A stretch of DNA of 23,130 bases from an uncultured cyanobacterium (GTDB taxonomy: Bacteria; Cyanobacteriota; Cyanobacteriia; Pseudanabaenales; Pseudanabaenaceae). Location: the NCBI GenBank assembly GCA_903819605.1, contig CAIJEA010000027.1, positions 1 to 23,130 of the forward strand, in the 5' to 3' direction. The position numbers and the translations under genes were made by a program. Position 1 is the stretch's first letter, and each line of letters begins with the position of its first letter. The notes under the pieces are model-generated. The model had not been told where the DNA came from and ran no database searches. It saw nothing but the letters and a program-made list of their open reading frames with translations. Of this stretch, positions 14,570-23,068 are shown piece after piece.

Positions 14570-15580
14570 ATGACCCCAAAAATTGGCTTAGTCCTTGCTG
14601 GTGGTGGTGCGAAAGGTGCATACCAAGCAGGATCAATCAAATATCTTGCTGAAATTGATTTTGTACCACACATCATCGCAGGAACCAGTATTGGAGCGCT
14701 CAATGGTGCAGTGCTTGCGGCTAACTCAAACTTTCAGGATGCGGCAAAACAGCTTGATTTGATGTGGACAGATTTAGGTACAGCCAATGTCATTCAACCT
14801 GATCGCGGAGCGATCGCTCAACTAGCCAGTTACATCATCCAAACATCTCTCCCCACATTTGGTGCTTGGGCAACGAAATTATTAGAATCTATCGGCATAT
14901 TCTCCGATTCAAAATCAGTATTTGACCCCGCACCTATTGAAAACTTTTTGCGTTGGGCTGTTGATCCGCAACAATTACGCAATGGTATTGAGTTATGGGT
15001 TGCCGTATTCCCTTCGCTAAATATTCCCAGATTTCGTTACGATCCAGCGATGCTTGTTATCGATATGATTCGCGCCAAAATGGGACAAGATGCTCATTGG
15101 TTGCACGTTCAGTCTGCCAATAGCGATCACCAAATTTACGATATTTTATTAGCCAGTGCCGCAATTCCCCTTGCATTTCCCCAACGCGAGATCAACGGCA
15201 ATATCTATGTCGATGGCGGCTTTGCAGATAATGTTCCACTAGGAGCTTTAGCATCTCAAGGATGCACCCATGCGATCGTGATTCATTTGGAAAATGGCGC
15301 AATCTGGAATCGTTATCAATTTCCTAATCAAACAGTGATTGAAATCAGACCTCAAGATCCAATCAATAAATCCGATGTGCCTCTTTATGGCGATGCGATT
15401 ACTTTTCTTGATTTCAGTAGCGATCGCATTGAGCTATTAAAGCAACGAGGTTATATTGATGCTAAAGCTTGTTTAGAGCCAATTTTAAAGACGCTACAAA
15501 TCGAAAGCGATCGGCAACTTAGCTTGATTAATTTACAACAAAGCACAAAACAACTTACTGAAGATGCTCCTGTTTATTGA
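14570..15580 (+). CDS. Patatin-like phospholipase
   Basis: A 336-residue lipid hydrolase of the patatin/RssA type. The oxyanion-hole loop GGGAKGAYQAG (residues 11-21), the nucleophile Ser40 in GTSIG (38-42) and the catalytic Asp in DGG (near 215, YVDGGFADNVPLG) form the Ser-Asp dyad. The rest (AAIPLAFPQ, then a C-terminal alpha-helical tail ending with TEDAPVY) is standard. AGGA lies nine bases before the ATG, and the gene starts 3 bases after the RdcB-like stop, so it closes the six-gene run. Such enzymes cleave membrane phospholipids; in defence systems (e.g. CBASS CapV) they are membrane-damaging effectors. Here the role is unknown. Confidence 0.9.
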   Translation: MTPKIGLVLAGGGAKGAYQAGSIKYLAEIDFVPHIIAGTSIGALNGAVLAANSNFQDAAKQLDLMWTDLGTANVIQPDRGAIAQLASYIIQTSLPTFGAWATKLLESIGIFSDSKSVFDPAPIENFLRWAVDPQQLRNGIELWVAVFPSLNIPRFRYDPAMLVIDMIRAKMGQDAHWLHVQSANSDHQIYDILLASAAIPLAFPQREINGNIYVDGGFADNVPLGALASQGCTHAIVIHLENGAIWNRYQFPNQTVIEIRPQDPINKSDVPLYGDAITFLDFSSDRIELLKQRGYIDAKACLEPILKTLQIESDRQLSLINLQQSTKQLTEDAPVY

Positions 15581-15610
15581 GCTTTACGGGATTATTTGGG
15601 ATATATGAAA

Positions 15611-16183
15611 TTAGTCAAACTTCACGCGCTTATATAAATCCCTTAAACTGATTTCTAGCTGCATTGACACCAACCTAATCACGGATTCTTCTCCCTTGTG
15701 AGTTATCAAAATCCATCTATCCTCGGACTCCTTGACATAGTAATCAACTTCATAGCTATTTTGATAAACCAAAATATATTCTTGAAAACTAGGAATAGAT
15801 CGGTATTGACGAAATTTGCTTTCATGATCGTAGGCTTGGGTGGAACTAGATAGAATTTCCACAATCAAAGAGGGATTAGTAACTTCCATCTGTCTTTGAT
15901 CCACAAAAACTGGTTCACCTGTAATAACCATCACATCAGGATAGGTATAGCGACTATATTCAGGCATCCATAGCCGCATATCGCTCATGAATATCTCATA
16001 AACTTGTTCGCCGATTGCTAGAGGTAAAAGCCGACAAAAATTTAAAGCAATTTTATTATGATTTGCGGAAACTCCTGCCATCGGGATAATTTCTCCATTA
16101 ATAAACTCACTCTTAAATTCTGCTTTGTCCTCTAAGGCTATATATTCCGATGCGGTATACCGCTTAGTAGCTGCTACAACCAT
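15611..16183 (-). CDS. Uma2-family (DUF820) putative restriction endonuclease
   Basis: A PD-(D/E)XK-fold protein of about 190 residues, a very common cyanobacterial family with members in many copies per genome. Conserved elements: RYTASEYIALEDKAEFKSEF near the start, then INGEIIPMAGVSANHNKIA, YTYPDVMVI (Asp), LIVEILSSST (Glu) and the ESKFRQYRSIPSFQEYILV segment, which gives the catalytic Asp-Glu-Lys pattern. Biological function is unknown. ATG 16183 is preferred because GGGA lies at a suitable distance; ATG 16195 would add four residues. It is transcribed away from the radical SAM gene, from an 85-97 base intergenic gap. Confidence 0.88.
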   Translation of the reverse strand: MVVAATKRYTASEYIALEDKAEFKSEFINGEIIPMAGVSANHNKIALNFCRLLPLAIGEQVYEIFMSDMRLWMPEYSRYTYPDVMVITGEPVFVDQRQMEVTNPSLIVEILSSSTQAYDHESKFRQYRSIPSFQEYILVYQNSYEVDYYVKESEDRWILITHKGEESVIRLVSMQLEISLRDLYKRVKFD

Positions 16184-16280
16184 GTGCGATCCCATCCTAA
16201 AAATTGACTATTGGAATGATTATAACTAATCGCGATCGCGCTAAATGTAAAATAGGTTTAGCTCATATTGTCGTGAAACC

Positions 16281-18851
16281 ATGCCCGTACCCGTTGAACA
16301 GTTACTTACCTCCGAGATCCTTAAACCAGCCCGTTATTTAGGTAACGAGTTTGGCGCAGTTCGCAAACCTTGGGACAATGCGATCGTTCGCTGGTCGCTT
16401 ACTTATCCCGAAATCTATGAGGTGGGTGCGTCAAACTTGGGGCATATCATCCTTTACAGCATTATTAATTCTAAAGAAGGTCAACTCTGCGATCGCGCCT
16501 ATTTACCCGCACCTGATTTATCAGCTAAATTACGCGAAACCAAGACTGATTTGTTTGCTGTGGAGTCAAAGCGATCGCTGCGGGAATTTGACATTTTAGG
16601 CTTTAGCCTCAGCTATGAGCTAGGCGCAACTAATGTTTTGGAAATGCTTGACCTAGCTAATATTCCGATGACATGGCGAGAAAGGAGTGAACTGGCGATC
16701 TCTGAATGTCCTTTAATCTTTGCAGGGGGACAAACTGCAACTTCTAACCCTGAGCCATACGCCGACTTCTTCGATTTCTTTGCTCTCGGTGATGGGGAAG
16801 AATTGTTGCCTGAAATTGGGGATGTTCTCAAAGCCTCAAAATTAGCAAGCAAAACCCGCCGCGAAACCCTGTTAGCGCTTGCCAATGAAGTCGATGGCGT
16901 ATATGTGCCAGAGTTTTATGACATGGATATCAAGACTGGCGCGATCAAACCCAATCGAAGTGATGTCTCGCCTCGCGCGCTGCGTCGGGTCGCCACACCG
17001 ATACCCGAACATAGCATTGGACTAGTTCCCTTAGTGGAAACAGTTCACGATCGCCTAACCATCGAAATTCGGCGCGGATGTACACGCGGCTGTCGTTTCT
17101 GCCAACCTGGGATGCTCACTCGTCCCGCCCGTGATGTCGATCCTGAGAAGGTTGTCGATACGATTGAGAAGGCTTTGCGTGAAACAGGCTATAACGAGTT
17201 CTCTTTATTATCCCTCTCTTGTTCCGATTATCTTGCGCTGCCATCGGTGGGCGTTCAGATTAAAAATCGCTTTAAGGATGAGCATATAACGCTCTCATTG
17301 CCTAGCCAGAGAGTCGATCGCTTTGATGAGAATATCGCACATATGTTACGCAGTGGTGATGGTCGTCAACAACAGGGACTGACCTTTGCGCCCGAAGCAG
17401 GTACACAGCGTTTGCGTGATGTGATTAATAAGGGCTTGACCGATGAAGAACTGTTGCAGGGCATCAAAACTGCCTATACAGAAGGTTGGGACAAGGTAAA
17501 GCTATACTTTATGATTGGCTTGCCGACGGAAACCGATGAAGATGTAATTGGGATTGTCAATACGGTGGCTTGGTTACAGAATGAATGTTCGGAAAAGGGG
17601 CGCAAAAAATTATCGGTTAATATCACCATTTCTAATTTCACTCCCAAGCCCCACACTCCTTTCCAGTGGCATACTGTGTCTAGTGGTGACTTTGTGCAAA
17701 AGCAGAAGCTATTGCGCCAAGAGTTTCGCCGCTTAAGTGGAGTTAAGGTTAACTACACCGATATTCGCATCAGCGCGATGGAAGATTTTGTCGGACGGGG
17801 CGATCGCCGTTTAGGTAAAGTTGTGTATCGAGCATGGCAACTGGGCGCGGGTATGGATTCATGGTTTGAAAACACTGAAAAAGCATTTGGAGCATGGACT
17901 CAGGCGATCGCAGAAGCCGATCTGGTATGGGATGCGCCATCGTTAAAAATGCAAAATGATTTACCTTGGGATCACATTGATACGGGCATCGATAAACAAT
18001 GGCTGATCGAAGATTGGGAAAGGGCGATCGCGGCTAAAGTTATTCCTGACTGCTCCTTTGGTGGTTGCTCGGAATGTGGTGTTTGCGGTCCTGAATTTGG
18101 ACATAATGTGGTGATTCCACCACCAGAAATTCCTGCTATTTCCTTAGAGAAGCCAATCGTTCCGCCGAGAGTACAACGCATTCGGTTGAAGTTTGGCAAA
18201 CTGGGCGATATGAGTCTGATCTCCCATCTGGATTTACACCGTTTCTTCCAACGAGCGGCTCGACGTGCGGCTCTACCTGTAGCTCATACAGAAGGGTTTA
18301 ATCCTTTACCACGTATTTCCATTGCTAAAGCATTGCCTCTTGGTCAAACTAGCAGCGCTGAGTTTGTCGATTTCGAGCTGACCTCAACCATTCCCATTGA
18401 GGAATTCCAACAACGCTTTAAGGCGGAACTAGATGCCGATCTGCCAATTTATGCGATCGAAGAAGTAGAAGTACATTCACCATCTTTAGATTCGATTCTC
18501 GAAGTTGCTGAATACACCCTCACCTGTGCATTTATCGTCCAAAAAGAACGTAACGCTGCCGACATCATGGATCTGCTCGAAGGTGCGGGTTACTGTGTAC
18601 TCGCGGCGACTTCTATCCAAATGCCAAAAGTCTCAAAATCGGGTCGCAATCAAATGTTGGAATTGCGCGATCGCATTTTTGCAATTAATGTTCTTAACCC
18701 CGATCCTGAGTTTCCAAAAATTCATTTCATGGGTAGTTGCAAGCCCGACAGCAATCTCAAGCCTGAGTACGTGGTCTATATGATGAATAAATATCTTGCT
18801 GAAGAGGATGAAATTAAATTAGTCAAAGTCCACCGCGAATCGATGCGTTAA
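16281..18851 (+). CDS. Radical SAM protein with C-terminal DUF2344 domain (TIGR03960/TIGR03936 fusion)
   Basis: An 856-residue protein of the TIGR03960 type. The N-terminal region (about 20-210) looks like a B12-binding-like domain. The radical SAM core contains the iron-sulfur motif CTRGCRFC (Cys267, Cys271, Cys274), with SAM-binding segments downstream. A cysteine cluster (CSFGGCSECGVC, residues 590-601) follows, and residues from about 632 to the end form the DUF2344 domain (IRLKFGKLGDMSLISHLDLH, HTEGFNPLPRISIAKALPLG). Family members are widespread in cyanobacteria and of unknown substrate; RNA modification has been suggested. The gene has typical HIP1 density and appears to be a resident housekeeping gene. 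No alternative start is convincing. Confidence 0.9.
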   Translation: MPVPVEQLLTSEILKPARYLGNEFGAVRKPWDNAIVRWSLTYPEIYEVGASNLGHIILYSIINSKEGQLCDRAYLPAPDLSAKLRETKTDLFAVESKRSLREFDILGFSLSYELGATNVLEMLDLANIPMTWRERSELAISECPLIFAGGQTATSNPEPYADFFDFFALGDGEELLPEIGDVLKASKLASKTRRETLLALANEVDGVYVPEFYDMDIKTGAIKPNRSDVSPRALRRVATPIPEHSIGLVPLVETVHDRLTIEIRRGCTRGCRFCQPGMLTRPARDVDPEKVVDTIEKALRETGYNEFSLLSLSCSDYLALPSVGVQIKNRFKDEHITLSLPSQRVDRFDENIAHMLRSGDGRQQQGLTFAPEAGTQRLRDVINKGLTDEELLQGIKTAYTEGWDKVKLYFMIGLPTETDEDVIGIVNTVAWLQNECSEKGRKKLSVNITISNFTPKPHTPFQWHTVSSGDFVQKQKLLRQEFRRLSGVKVNYTDIRISAMEDFVGRGDRRLGKVVYRAWQLGAGMDSWFENTEKAFGAWTQAIAEADLVWDAPSLKMQNDLPWDHIDTGIDKQWLIEDWERAIAAKVIPDCSFGGCSECGVCGPEFGHNVVIPPPEIPAISLEKPIVPPRVQRIRLKFGKLGDMSLISHLDLHRFFQRAARRAALPVAHTEGFNPLPRISIAKALPLGQTSSAEFVDFELTSTIPIEEFQQRFKAELDADLPIYAIEEVEVHSPSLDSILEVAEYTLTCAFIVQKERNAADIMDLLEGAGYCVLAATSIQMPKVSKSGRNQMLELRDRIFAINVLNPDPEFPKIHFMGSCKPDSNLKPEYVVYMMNKYLAEEDEIKLVKVHRESMR

Positions 18852-18856
18852 TAACA

Positions 18857-18888
18857 AGAAAGCAACGGGATTAATCTCATTGCTTTCT
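18857..18888. terminator. Hairpin between converging genes, possible terminator
   Basis: A 9-bp stem (AGAAAGCAA at 18857-18865, complement at 18880-18888) with inner pairs (GGGA/TCTC) forms a 32-base hairpin 6 bases after the radical SAM stop, between that gene and the converging LCP gene. There is no clear T-tract on the + strand, so intrinsic termination is uncertain. Confidence 0.4.
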
Positions 18889-18949
18889 AGAAGTATCACT
18901 TGAAGATGTAAAAGCTAAACCAACATTAATTTTGAGAAATTTTGTACTG

Positions 18950-20332
18950 TTAAGATTTAACCTCAGTTCCATTGTTTTCGATAAGTTTAGAAGTAAAATC
19001 ATCATTGATGACAATTGTAACATCTGAATAAATATCTCCAGTTGCAGAAACCTGTACTTCACCAATATTAATTAAGCTTTTCACTAATTCAGCAGCCTCA
19101 ACATTACCGCGCTGTGAAATAATCTGGGTTTTGCCAGTGGTTTCAGGGTTTGAATAGGTCTCGTGATCTGTAATATAAACATTGCCAAAACCCTGTTTCT
19201 TTAAGAAAGTAACTGCAAGCTTAGTAAGTTCTGGATGTTTTGTTGCATTGGCAACAGCAATATTTAACTGACCCAATCCAATTTGATTTCCGCTGTGACT
19301 TGCATTGGTGTAATTGGAAGCATTGAAATAATTGACTAGAATTTCCGAAGCCGCTTGGCGATCTTCAATCCAGTAACTTAGAGAATATTCTTGTTTGCTA
19401 CTAAATCTACCAGGAAGCATCAGAAACTTATTTTTACTGCGATCGCTAGTCAATGCTGTTCGTAGCAGAGCAAGTATTTCATCCAAAGTCAAATCTGTAT
19501 CAATATTTTGTTGTGCTACTTGTAAAAGATCTGGCAACTTAGCAATGTTTTTAGGTTCCGTCATCGTTTGCAGGAGGGTTTTGATTACCTCTTGCTGTCT
19601 TTGTACCCGACCAATGTCTCCCAGTTCATCATGACGAAAACGAATATACTTCTGTAAAAGAACCCCATCTAGCTTTTGTTTCCCTGGCTTAAAGTGAATA
19701 TATAGATGTTGAGAGTCATCTCTATAATCCATTTTCTTAGGAATATTGACTTCTACTCCGCCCAAAATATCGACTAACTTCATCAATCCATTGCGACTGA
19801 CTCTAACATAACGGTCGATTGGAAGTTCTGCACCTAATTCGTGGCTTATTGTTTGTGCAGCTAGCAACGATCCTCCTTGGACATTAGCTTGACCAATCTT
19901 CGCAACATTCTTACCTGGGAGTTGTACTAAAGTATCTCGTGGAATTGATAGAACATGAATTTCTTTGCTGTCTGGTAAGAATCTTACTAAAAGTACAGTA
20001 TCGCTAGGGCTTAGAAAAGCTTGAGTAGAAGTAGTATCTGTACTTAATTTCGGATTTTTAGAATCATCATCGTTATCAATACCTAAAACTAGAAGATTAA
20101 CTGGACTAGTTAAAGTTGCAGGGAGTAAACTAGTAAGACTTTGTTGACTGTTTGGCAGATGTGGGGGGGAAGAATTTTGTTTGAATGGAGTAAGAGATAG
20201 TATTGCTTTAGAAAACATGCCGCAGCATAGAGATGCTAACGCAATACTAGATAATAACAATGGAAGTCTTCCCAGCTTTTTGGGTTTTATTTTATTAAAT
20301 AAATTCCGATCTTTTTCTGTCTTACGATCCAT
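18950..20332 (-). CDS. LytR-CpsA-Psr (LCP) family cell-wall ligase with LytR C-terminal domain
   Basis: A 460-residue membrane-anchored protein: a short cationic cytoplasmic N-terminus, one membrane helix (about 24-47), a linker, then the LCP domain (about 78-250) with NLLVLGID, DTVLLVRFLPDSKEIHVLSI, PRDTLVQLPG and the conserved Arg-rich stretch YIRFRHDELGDIGRVQRQQE. The LytR_C domain follows (about 350-430, LNIAVANATKHPELTKL through GFGNVYITD). LCP proteins attach polymers such as glycans to peptidoglycan. The gene has a good promoter (20378-20406) next to a 36-bp palindrome and a leader of about 38 bases. Another gene's end (the radical SAM gene) is 98 bases past its stop, so it is transcribed alone. 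Confidence 0.9.
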   Translation of the reverse strand: MDRKTEKDRNLFNKIKPKKLGRLPLLLSSIALASLCCGMFSKAILSLTPFKQNSSPPHLPNSQQSLTSLLPATLTSPVNLLVLGIDNDDDSKNPKLSTDTTSTQAFLSPSDTVLLVRFLPDSKEIHVLSIPRDTLVQLPGKNVAKIGQANVQGGSLLAAQTISHELGAELPIDRYVRVSRNGLMKLVDILGGVEVNIPKKMDYRDDSQHLYIHFKPGKQKLDGVLLQKYIRFRHDELGDIGRVQRQQEVIKTLLQTMTEPKNIAKLPDLLQVAQQNIDTDLTLDEILALLRTALTSDRSKNKFLMLPGRFSSKQEYSLSYWIEDRQAASEILVNYFNASNYTNASHSGNQIGLGQLNIAVANATKHPELTKLAVTFLKKQGFGNVYITDHETYSNPETTGKTQIISQRGNVEAAELVKSLINIGEVQVSATGDIYSDVTIVINDDFTSKLIENNGTEVKS

Positions 20333-20377
20333 TAACTAGTTATTTCTCTCATGTTATTTGCATGGGCTTTTGTAATC

Positions 20378-20406
20378 AGTATATAGATAAATCCCAGAAT
20401 ATTCAA
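20378..20406 (-). promoter_or_regulatory. Promoter of the LCP gene
   Basis: On the - strand TTGAAT (20401-20406) and TATACT (20378-20383) are exactly 17 bases apart, each close to the sigma70 consensus. Transcription would start near 20371, 38 bases before the ATG. The 36-bp palindrome lies 3 bases beyond the -35 element. Confidence 0.6.
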
Positions 20407-20409
20407 GGA

Positions 20410-20445
20410 TATCCACTTATGTAGCTATAGCTACATAAGTGGATA
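20410..20445. repeat. Perfect 36-bp palindrome
   Basis: TATCCACTTATGTAGCTA at 20410-20427 is followed without spacer by its exact reverse complement at 20428-20445. It lies directly upstream of the -35 element of the LCP promoter and about 40 bases from the leuA terminator hairpin. No T-tract follows, so it is not a normal terminator. It could be a cruciform, an operator for a dimeric regulator, or the remains of a small mobile element. Confidence 0.9.
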
Positions 20446-20486
20446 CATAAAACCCAGAGGTATTCCCTTCAGAAGGGAGTAAGATG

Positions 20487-20539
20487 AAGCCTTCCTATAA
20501 AAAAGCCGCGCACTGCGCGGCTTTTTTATAGGAAGGCTT
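20487..20539 (-). terminator. Terminator of leuA with a perfect 25-bp stem
   Basis: Arms at 20487-20511 and 20515-20539 are perfectly complementary over 25 bases with a 3-base loop. The inner part is GC-rich (AGCCGCGC/GCGCGGCT), flanked by A6/T6 which serves as the U-tract of a standard terminator (on the - strand, GCGCGGC followed by T6). The outer stem (AAGCCTTCC/GGAAGGCTT) begins within the leuA stop codon. The symmetry means it could act on either strand. A second small inverted repeat (20464-20478, TCCCTTC around one A) follows. Confidence 0.9.
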
Positions 20540-22188
20540 TACAAAGCGGCTTCTTTTTTGAGATTTTCGCGATCGCTTATTTTCGTACTAGGAGTCTGAA
20601 GTGCGAAATAGAGCTTGTTTAATGCACCAAGATAAGCTCTAGCAGAGGCAACAATCACATCAGTGTTAGCAGAATGTCCTGAAAGCGTACCAGCATCAGG
20701 ATGCTTAAGGCGAATAGTGACTTCGCCGAGGGCATCAATACCTGCGGTGACCGACTGTACCGAGTACTCAATCAACTGATTCGGAACATTCACAATCCGA
20801 TTAATCGCCTTGTAAATCGCATCCACGGGGCCAGTTCCGACCGAGGCATCGGTGATTTCTTCACCATCAGGCATCACGATTGTGACCGTAGCCGTAGGAA
20901 TAGCGCGATCGCCACAGCTTACTTGTACATGCTCAAGCTTGAAGGCTTCGGGTGCATGACGAATTTCGTCGTTAACGATCGCTTCTAGATCGCGATCGCT
21001 AATTTCGCGCTTTTTGTCAGCAAGTTCTTTGAACCTAACAAAAGCCGCATTCAATTCCTGTTCCGAGAGTTCAAAGCCAAGCTCTCTCAAACGAGAACTC
21101 AAGGCATTGCGTCCAGAGAGCTTGCCAAGAACGATCAAGTTATCGGTCAATCCAATGGATTGTGCATCCATGATTTCGTAGGTGAGACGATTTTTCAAAA
21201 CGCCATCTTGATGGATACCCGACTCGTGAGCAAAGGCATTTGCACCCACGATCGCTTTATTTGGCTGCACCAACATACCTGTGAGATTGGACACAAGGCG
21301 CGAAGTTTTATAAATCTGCTTGGTGTCAATATTGCAGAGTGGGGCAGTCGATTCCGCAGGACGACCGAGAAAGCTATTGAAATAAGCGCGGCGCACATGC
21401 AACGCCATCACTAATTCTTCGAGAGCGGCGTTACCAGCTCGTTCGCCAATCCCGTTGATTGTGCATTCCATTTGACGCGCACCATTTTTGGCAGCCTCAA
21501 GGAAGTTTGCCACGGCTAAGCCAAGATCGTTGTGACCGTGAACGGAGATAATTGCTCGATCGATATTTCGCACATTATCTTTGATGCCCTTAATCAAAGC
21601 TCCAAACTCAGAAGGAGTCAAATAACCAACAGTGTCGGGAATATTTACCGTTGTTGCTCCCGCCGCGATCGCTGCTTCAAGTACTTGATAGAGAAACTCA
21701 GGATCGGAACGTCCTGCATCCTCAGGGGAAAACTCAACATCGACAACTTTGGACTTTGCATAGGCAACCATCTCTGGCACGATCGCCAAAACTTCAGCAC
21801 GAGTTTTGCGGAGCTTGTATTCCAAGTGAATATCAGAAGTGGCAAGAAAAGTATGAATTCTACCTTTTGCCGCAGGTTTGACTGCTTCGGCGGCAGCTTC
21901 AATATCAGATTTAGTAGCACGCGCTAAACCACAGATCGTAGGACCAGTTTCTGTACCAACAAGTTTGGCAATTTCTTGGACGGCATGAAAATCTCCCTTA
22001 CTTGCAAAGGGGAAACCAGCTTCGATGATGTCTACACCAAGTCGAGCCAGTTGCTGTGCGATTAGCAGTTTTTGCTCCACATTTAGGGTTGCGCCTGGGG
22101 ACTGTTCGCCATCGCGCAGCGTGGTATCAAAAAAGATAATACGATCCTGAGCAACGTTAGACTCTTGAGGTGTTACTGATGTAGACAT
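20539..22188 (-). CDS. leuA: 2-Isopropylmalate synthase
   Basis: First enzyme of leucine biosynthesis: condenses acetyl-CoA with 2-oxoisovalerate. The 549-residue protein has the DRE-TIM catalytic domain with DTTLRDGEQSPGA (residues 21-33) and the metal-binding SVHGHNDLG (His217 and His219), NIPDTVGYL (183-191) and NGIGERAGNAALEE (about 244-257), then FAHESGIHQDGVLK and a C-terminal LeuA regulatory domain (about 410-540) with EVTIRLKHPDAGTLSGHSANT-type leucine-binding features. Length is as expected for long-form cyanobacterial LeuA. It starts 381 bases from the next gene, without leader peptide visible, and ends in the strong terminator at 20487. Several HIP1 sites mark it as resident. Confidence 0.97.
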   Translation of the reverse strand: MSTSVTPQESNVAQDRIIFFDTTLRDGEQSPGATLNVEQKLLIAQQLARLGVDIIEAGFPFASKGDFHAVQEIAKLVGTETGPTICGLARATKSDIEAAAEAVKPAAKGRIHTFLATSDIHLEYKLRKTRAEVLAIVPEMVAYAKSKVVDVEFSPEDAGRSDPEFLYQVLEAAIAAGATTVNIPDTVGYLTPSEFGALIKGIKDNVRNIDRAIISVHGHNDLGLAVANFLEAAKNGARQMECTINGIGERAGNAALEELVMALHVRRAYFNSFLGRPAESTAPLCNIDTKQIYKTSRLVSNLTGMLVQPNKAIVGANAFAHESGIHQDGVLKNRLTYEIMDAQSIGLTDNLIVLGKLSGRNALSSRLRELGFELSEQELNAAFVRFKELADKKREISDRDLEAIVNDEIRHAPEAFKLEHVQVSCGDRAIPTATVTIVMPDGEEITDASVGTGPVDAIYKAINRIVNVPNQLIEYSVQSVTAGIDALGEVTIRLKHPDAGTLSGHSANTDVIVASARAYLGALNKLYFALQTPSTKISDRENLKKEAAL

Positions 22189-22569
22189 AATGCGTTATTT
22201 CATGAATATATATTGTGAACGTGTAACGACGAAATTAGGCTAAATTCTTTGGCGACCAGTTTGTTAGACTACTACGATCTTTTTAGAATTACGCTAATGC
22301 AATCTTAGCCTTTTTCTTTGAAAATGGTAAGCCAAGCTTATACCTACCAACATAAAGTTAAGTTCTTGGCACTGTTCAATTAAACAATGATCGAAGTATT
22401 TGCGTCTTTTTTGTCGGGATGAAATAGACGTTTCAGGAGCTATCCCCCATTACCTGACCAGTGCCAAGTTCGAGGGTGAAGCGATCTCCATCTTTGAGAG
22501 GAATATCGACCAAAGATTTAAATCAGCAACGCCAATGTTATCTTCTTAAACACTTTCTAACCCAGTTTT
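22189..22569. other. Gene-free stretch upstream of leuA
   Basis: 381 bases between leuA and the truncated regulator. It holds the leuA leader (no confident promoter, no leucine-rich leader peptide seen), an AT-rich part at 22189-22400, and the decayed coding remnant at 22433-22522. I see no RNA gene. Confidence 0.5.
22433..22522 (-). pseudogene. Possible remnant of a decayed gene
   Basis: The - strand frame 22522-22433 encodes 29 residues without a start codon, reading like a protein C-terminus (SLVDIPLKDGDRFTLELG, then TGQVMGD). A further piece with protein-like character (EDNIGVADL) lies just upstream in another frame. Together they suggest a gene broken by frameshifts. The family is not recognised, and the coding look could be chance. 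Confidence 0.25.
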
Positions 22570-22950
22570 TCATTCTAACGGTGCCGAGCCCCCTAGTTCT
22601 TTACCAATCAAATTTTTCTTTAGTAAGGTATTTTTTGCTTGGGATCGATTGCTGACGTTAAGTTTGTTCAAGATCTTATGCACATGAACATGTACAGTGT
22701 CAGTGGTAATATTGAGTATTACCGAAATTTCTTTATTAGTTTTGTCGATTGCAATTAGCTCTAGGATCTCTTGCTCTCGTTGAGTCAGATTACTAGCTTG
22801 CTGATTTTGGCTAATTTCTGTATTTGAGATTCCAGTTGCATCTGTTTGATTTTTTAAAACCAGTCTAATTTCCTCAGTAGCAATCGAATCCCACCAAGAT
22901 GCACCTGCTAAAACAGATCGAATTGCCATAATAAGGGTATTAGACGACAA
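22570..22950 (-). pseudogene. NarL/LuxR-type response regulator, N-terminus removed by an IS insertion
   Basis: The 126-codon frame contains the C-terminal half of a NarL-type regulator: the end of the linker (LIMAIRSVLAGASWWDS, residues 6-22, which in complete proteins lies after the receiver domain) and a full LuxR-type helix-turn-helix (LTQREQEILELIAIDKTNKE, then VHVHVHKILNKLNVSNRSQA). The phosphoacceptor receiver domain is missing. Recognisable sequence ends near 22935-22945, where the repeats and transposase of the IS element begin; the residues beyond (MSSNT) are probably IS-derived. An internal ATG at 22929 might allow a DNA-binding fragment to be made. Confidence 0.75.
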
Positions 22951-22983
22951 TTAACTTGTCCAGTCGCGACAATTAACTAGACC
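22945..22983. repeat. Tandem pair of 17-base repeats at the IS left end
   Basis: CGACAATTAACTTGTCC (22945-22961) and CGACAATTAACTAGACC (22967-22983) differ at two positions and have a 22-base period. They lie exactly where the regulator coding sequence stops, and are likely part of, or next to, the terminal repeat bound by the transposase. Confidence 0.65.
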
Positions 22984-23068
22984 GATTGAGAGAAGAGGAG
23001 AAAAAACGAAAGGGTAGTGATCAAGAGGAAATGGTATAAAAAAGAAAGCAATTGAACAGGGAAAAACG

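Noticed and set aside
8632..15580. The whole 8.6-15.6 kb region as a single integrated mobile element with its recombinase
   Set aside because: No attachment-site repeats or tRNA target were seen, and HIP1-rich resident-looking genes lie inside it. The link is only proximity.
22189..22400. Leucine-responsive leader or T-box upstream of leuA
   Set aside because: No Leu-rich short frame, no T-box motif and no terminator/antiterminator pair were visible.
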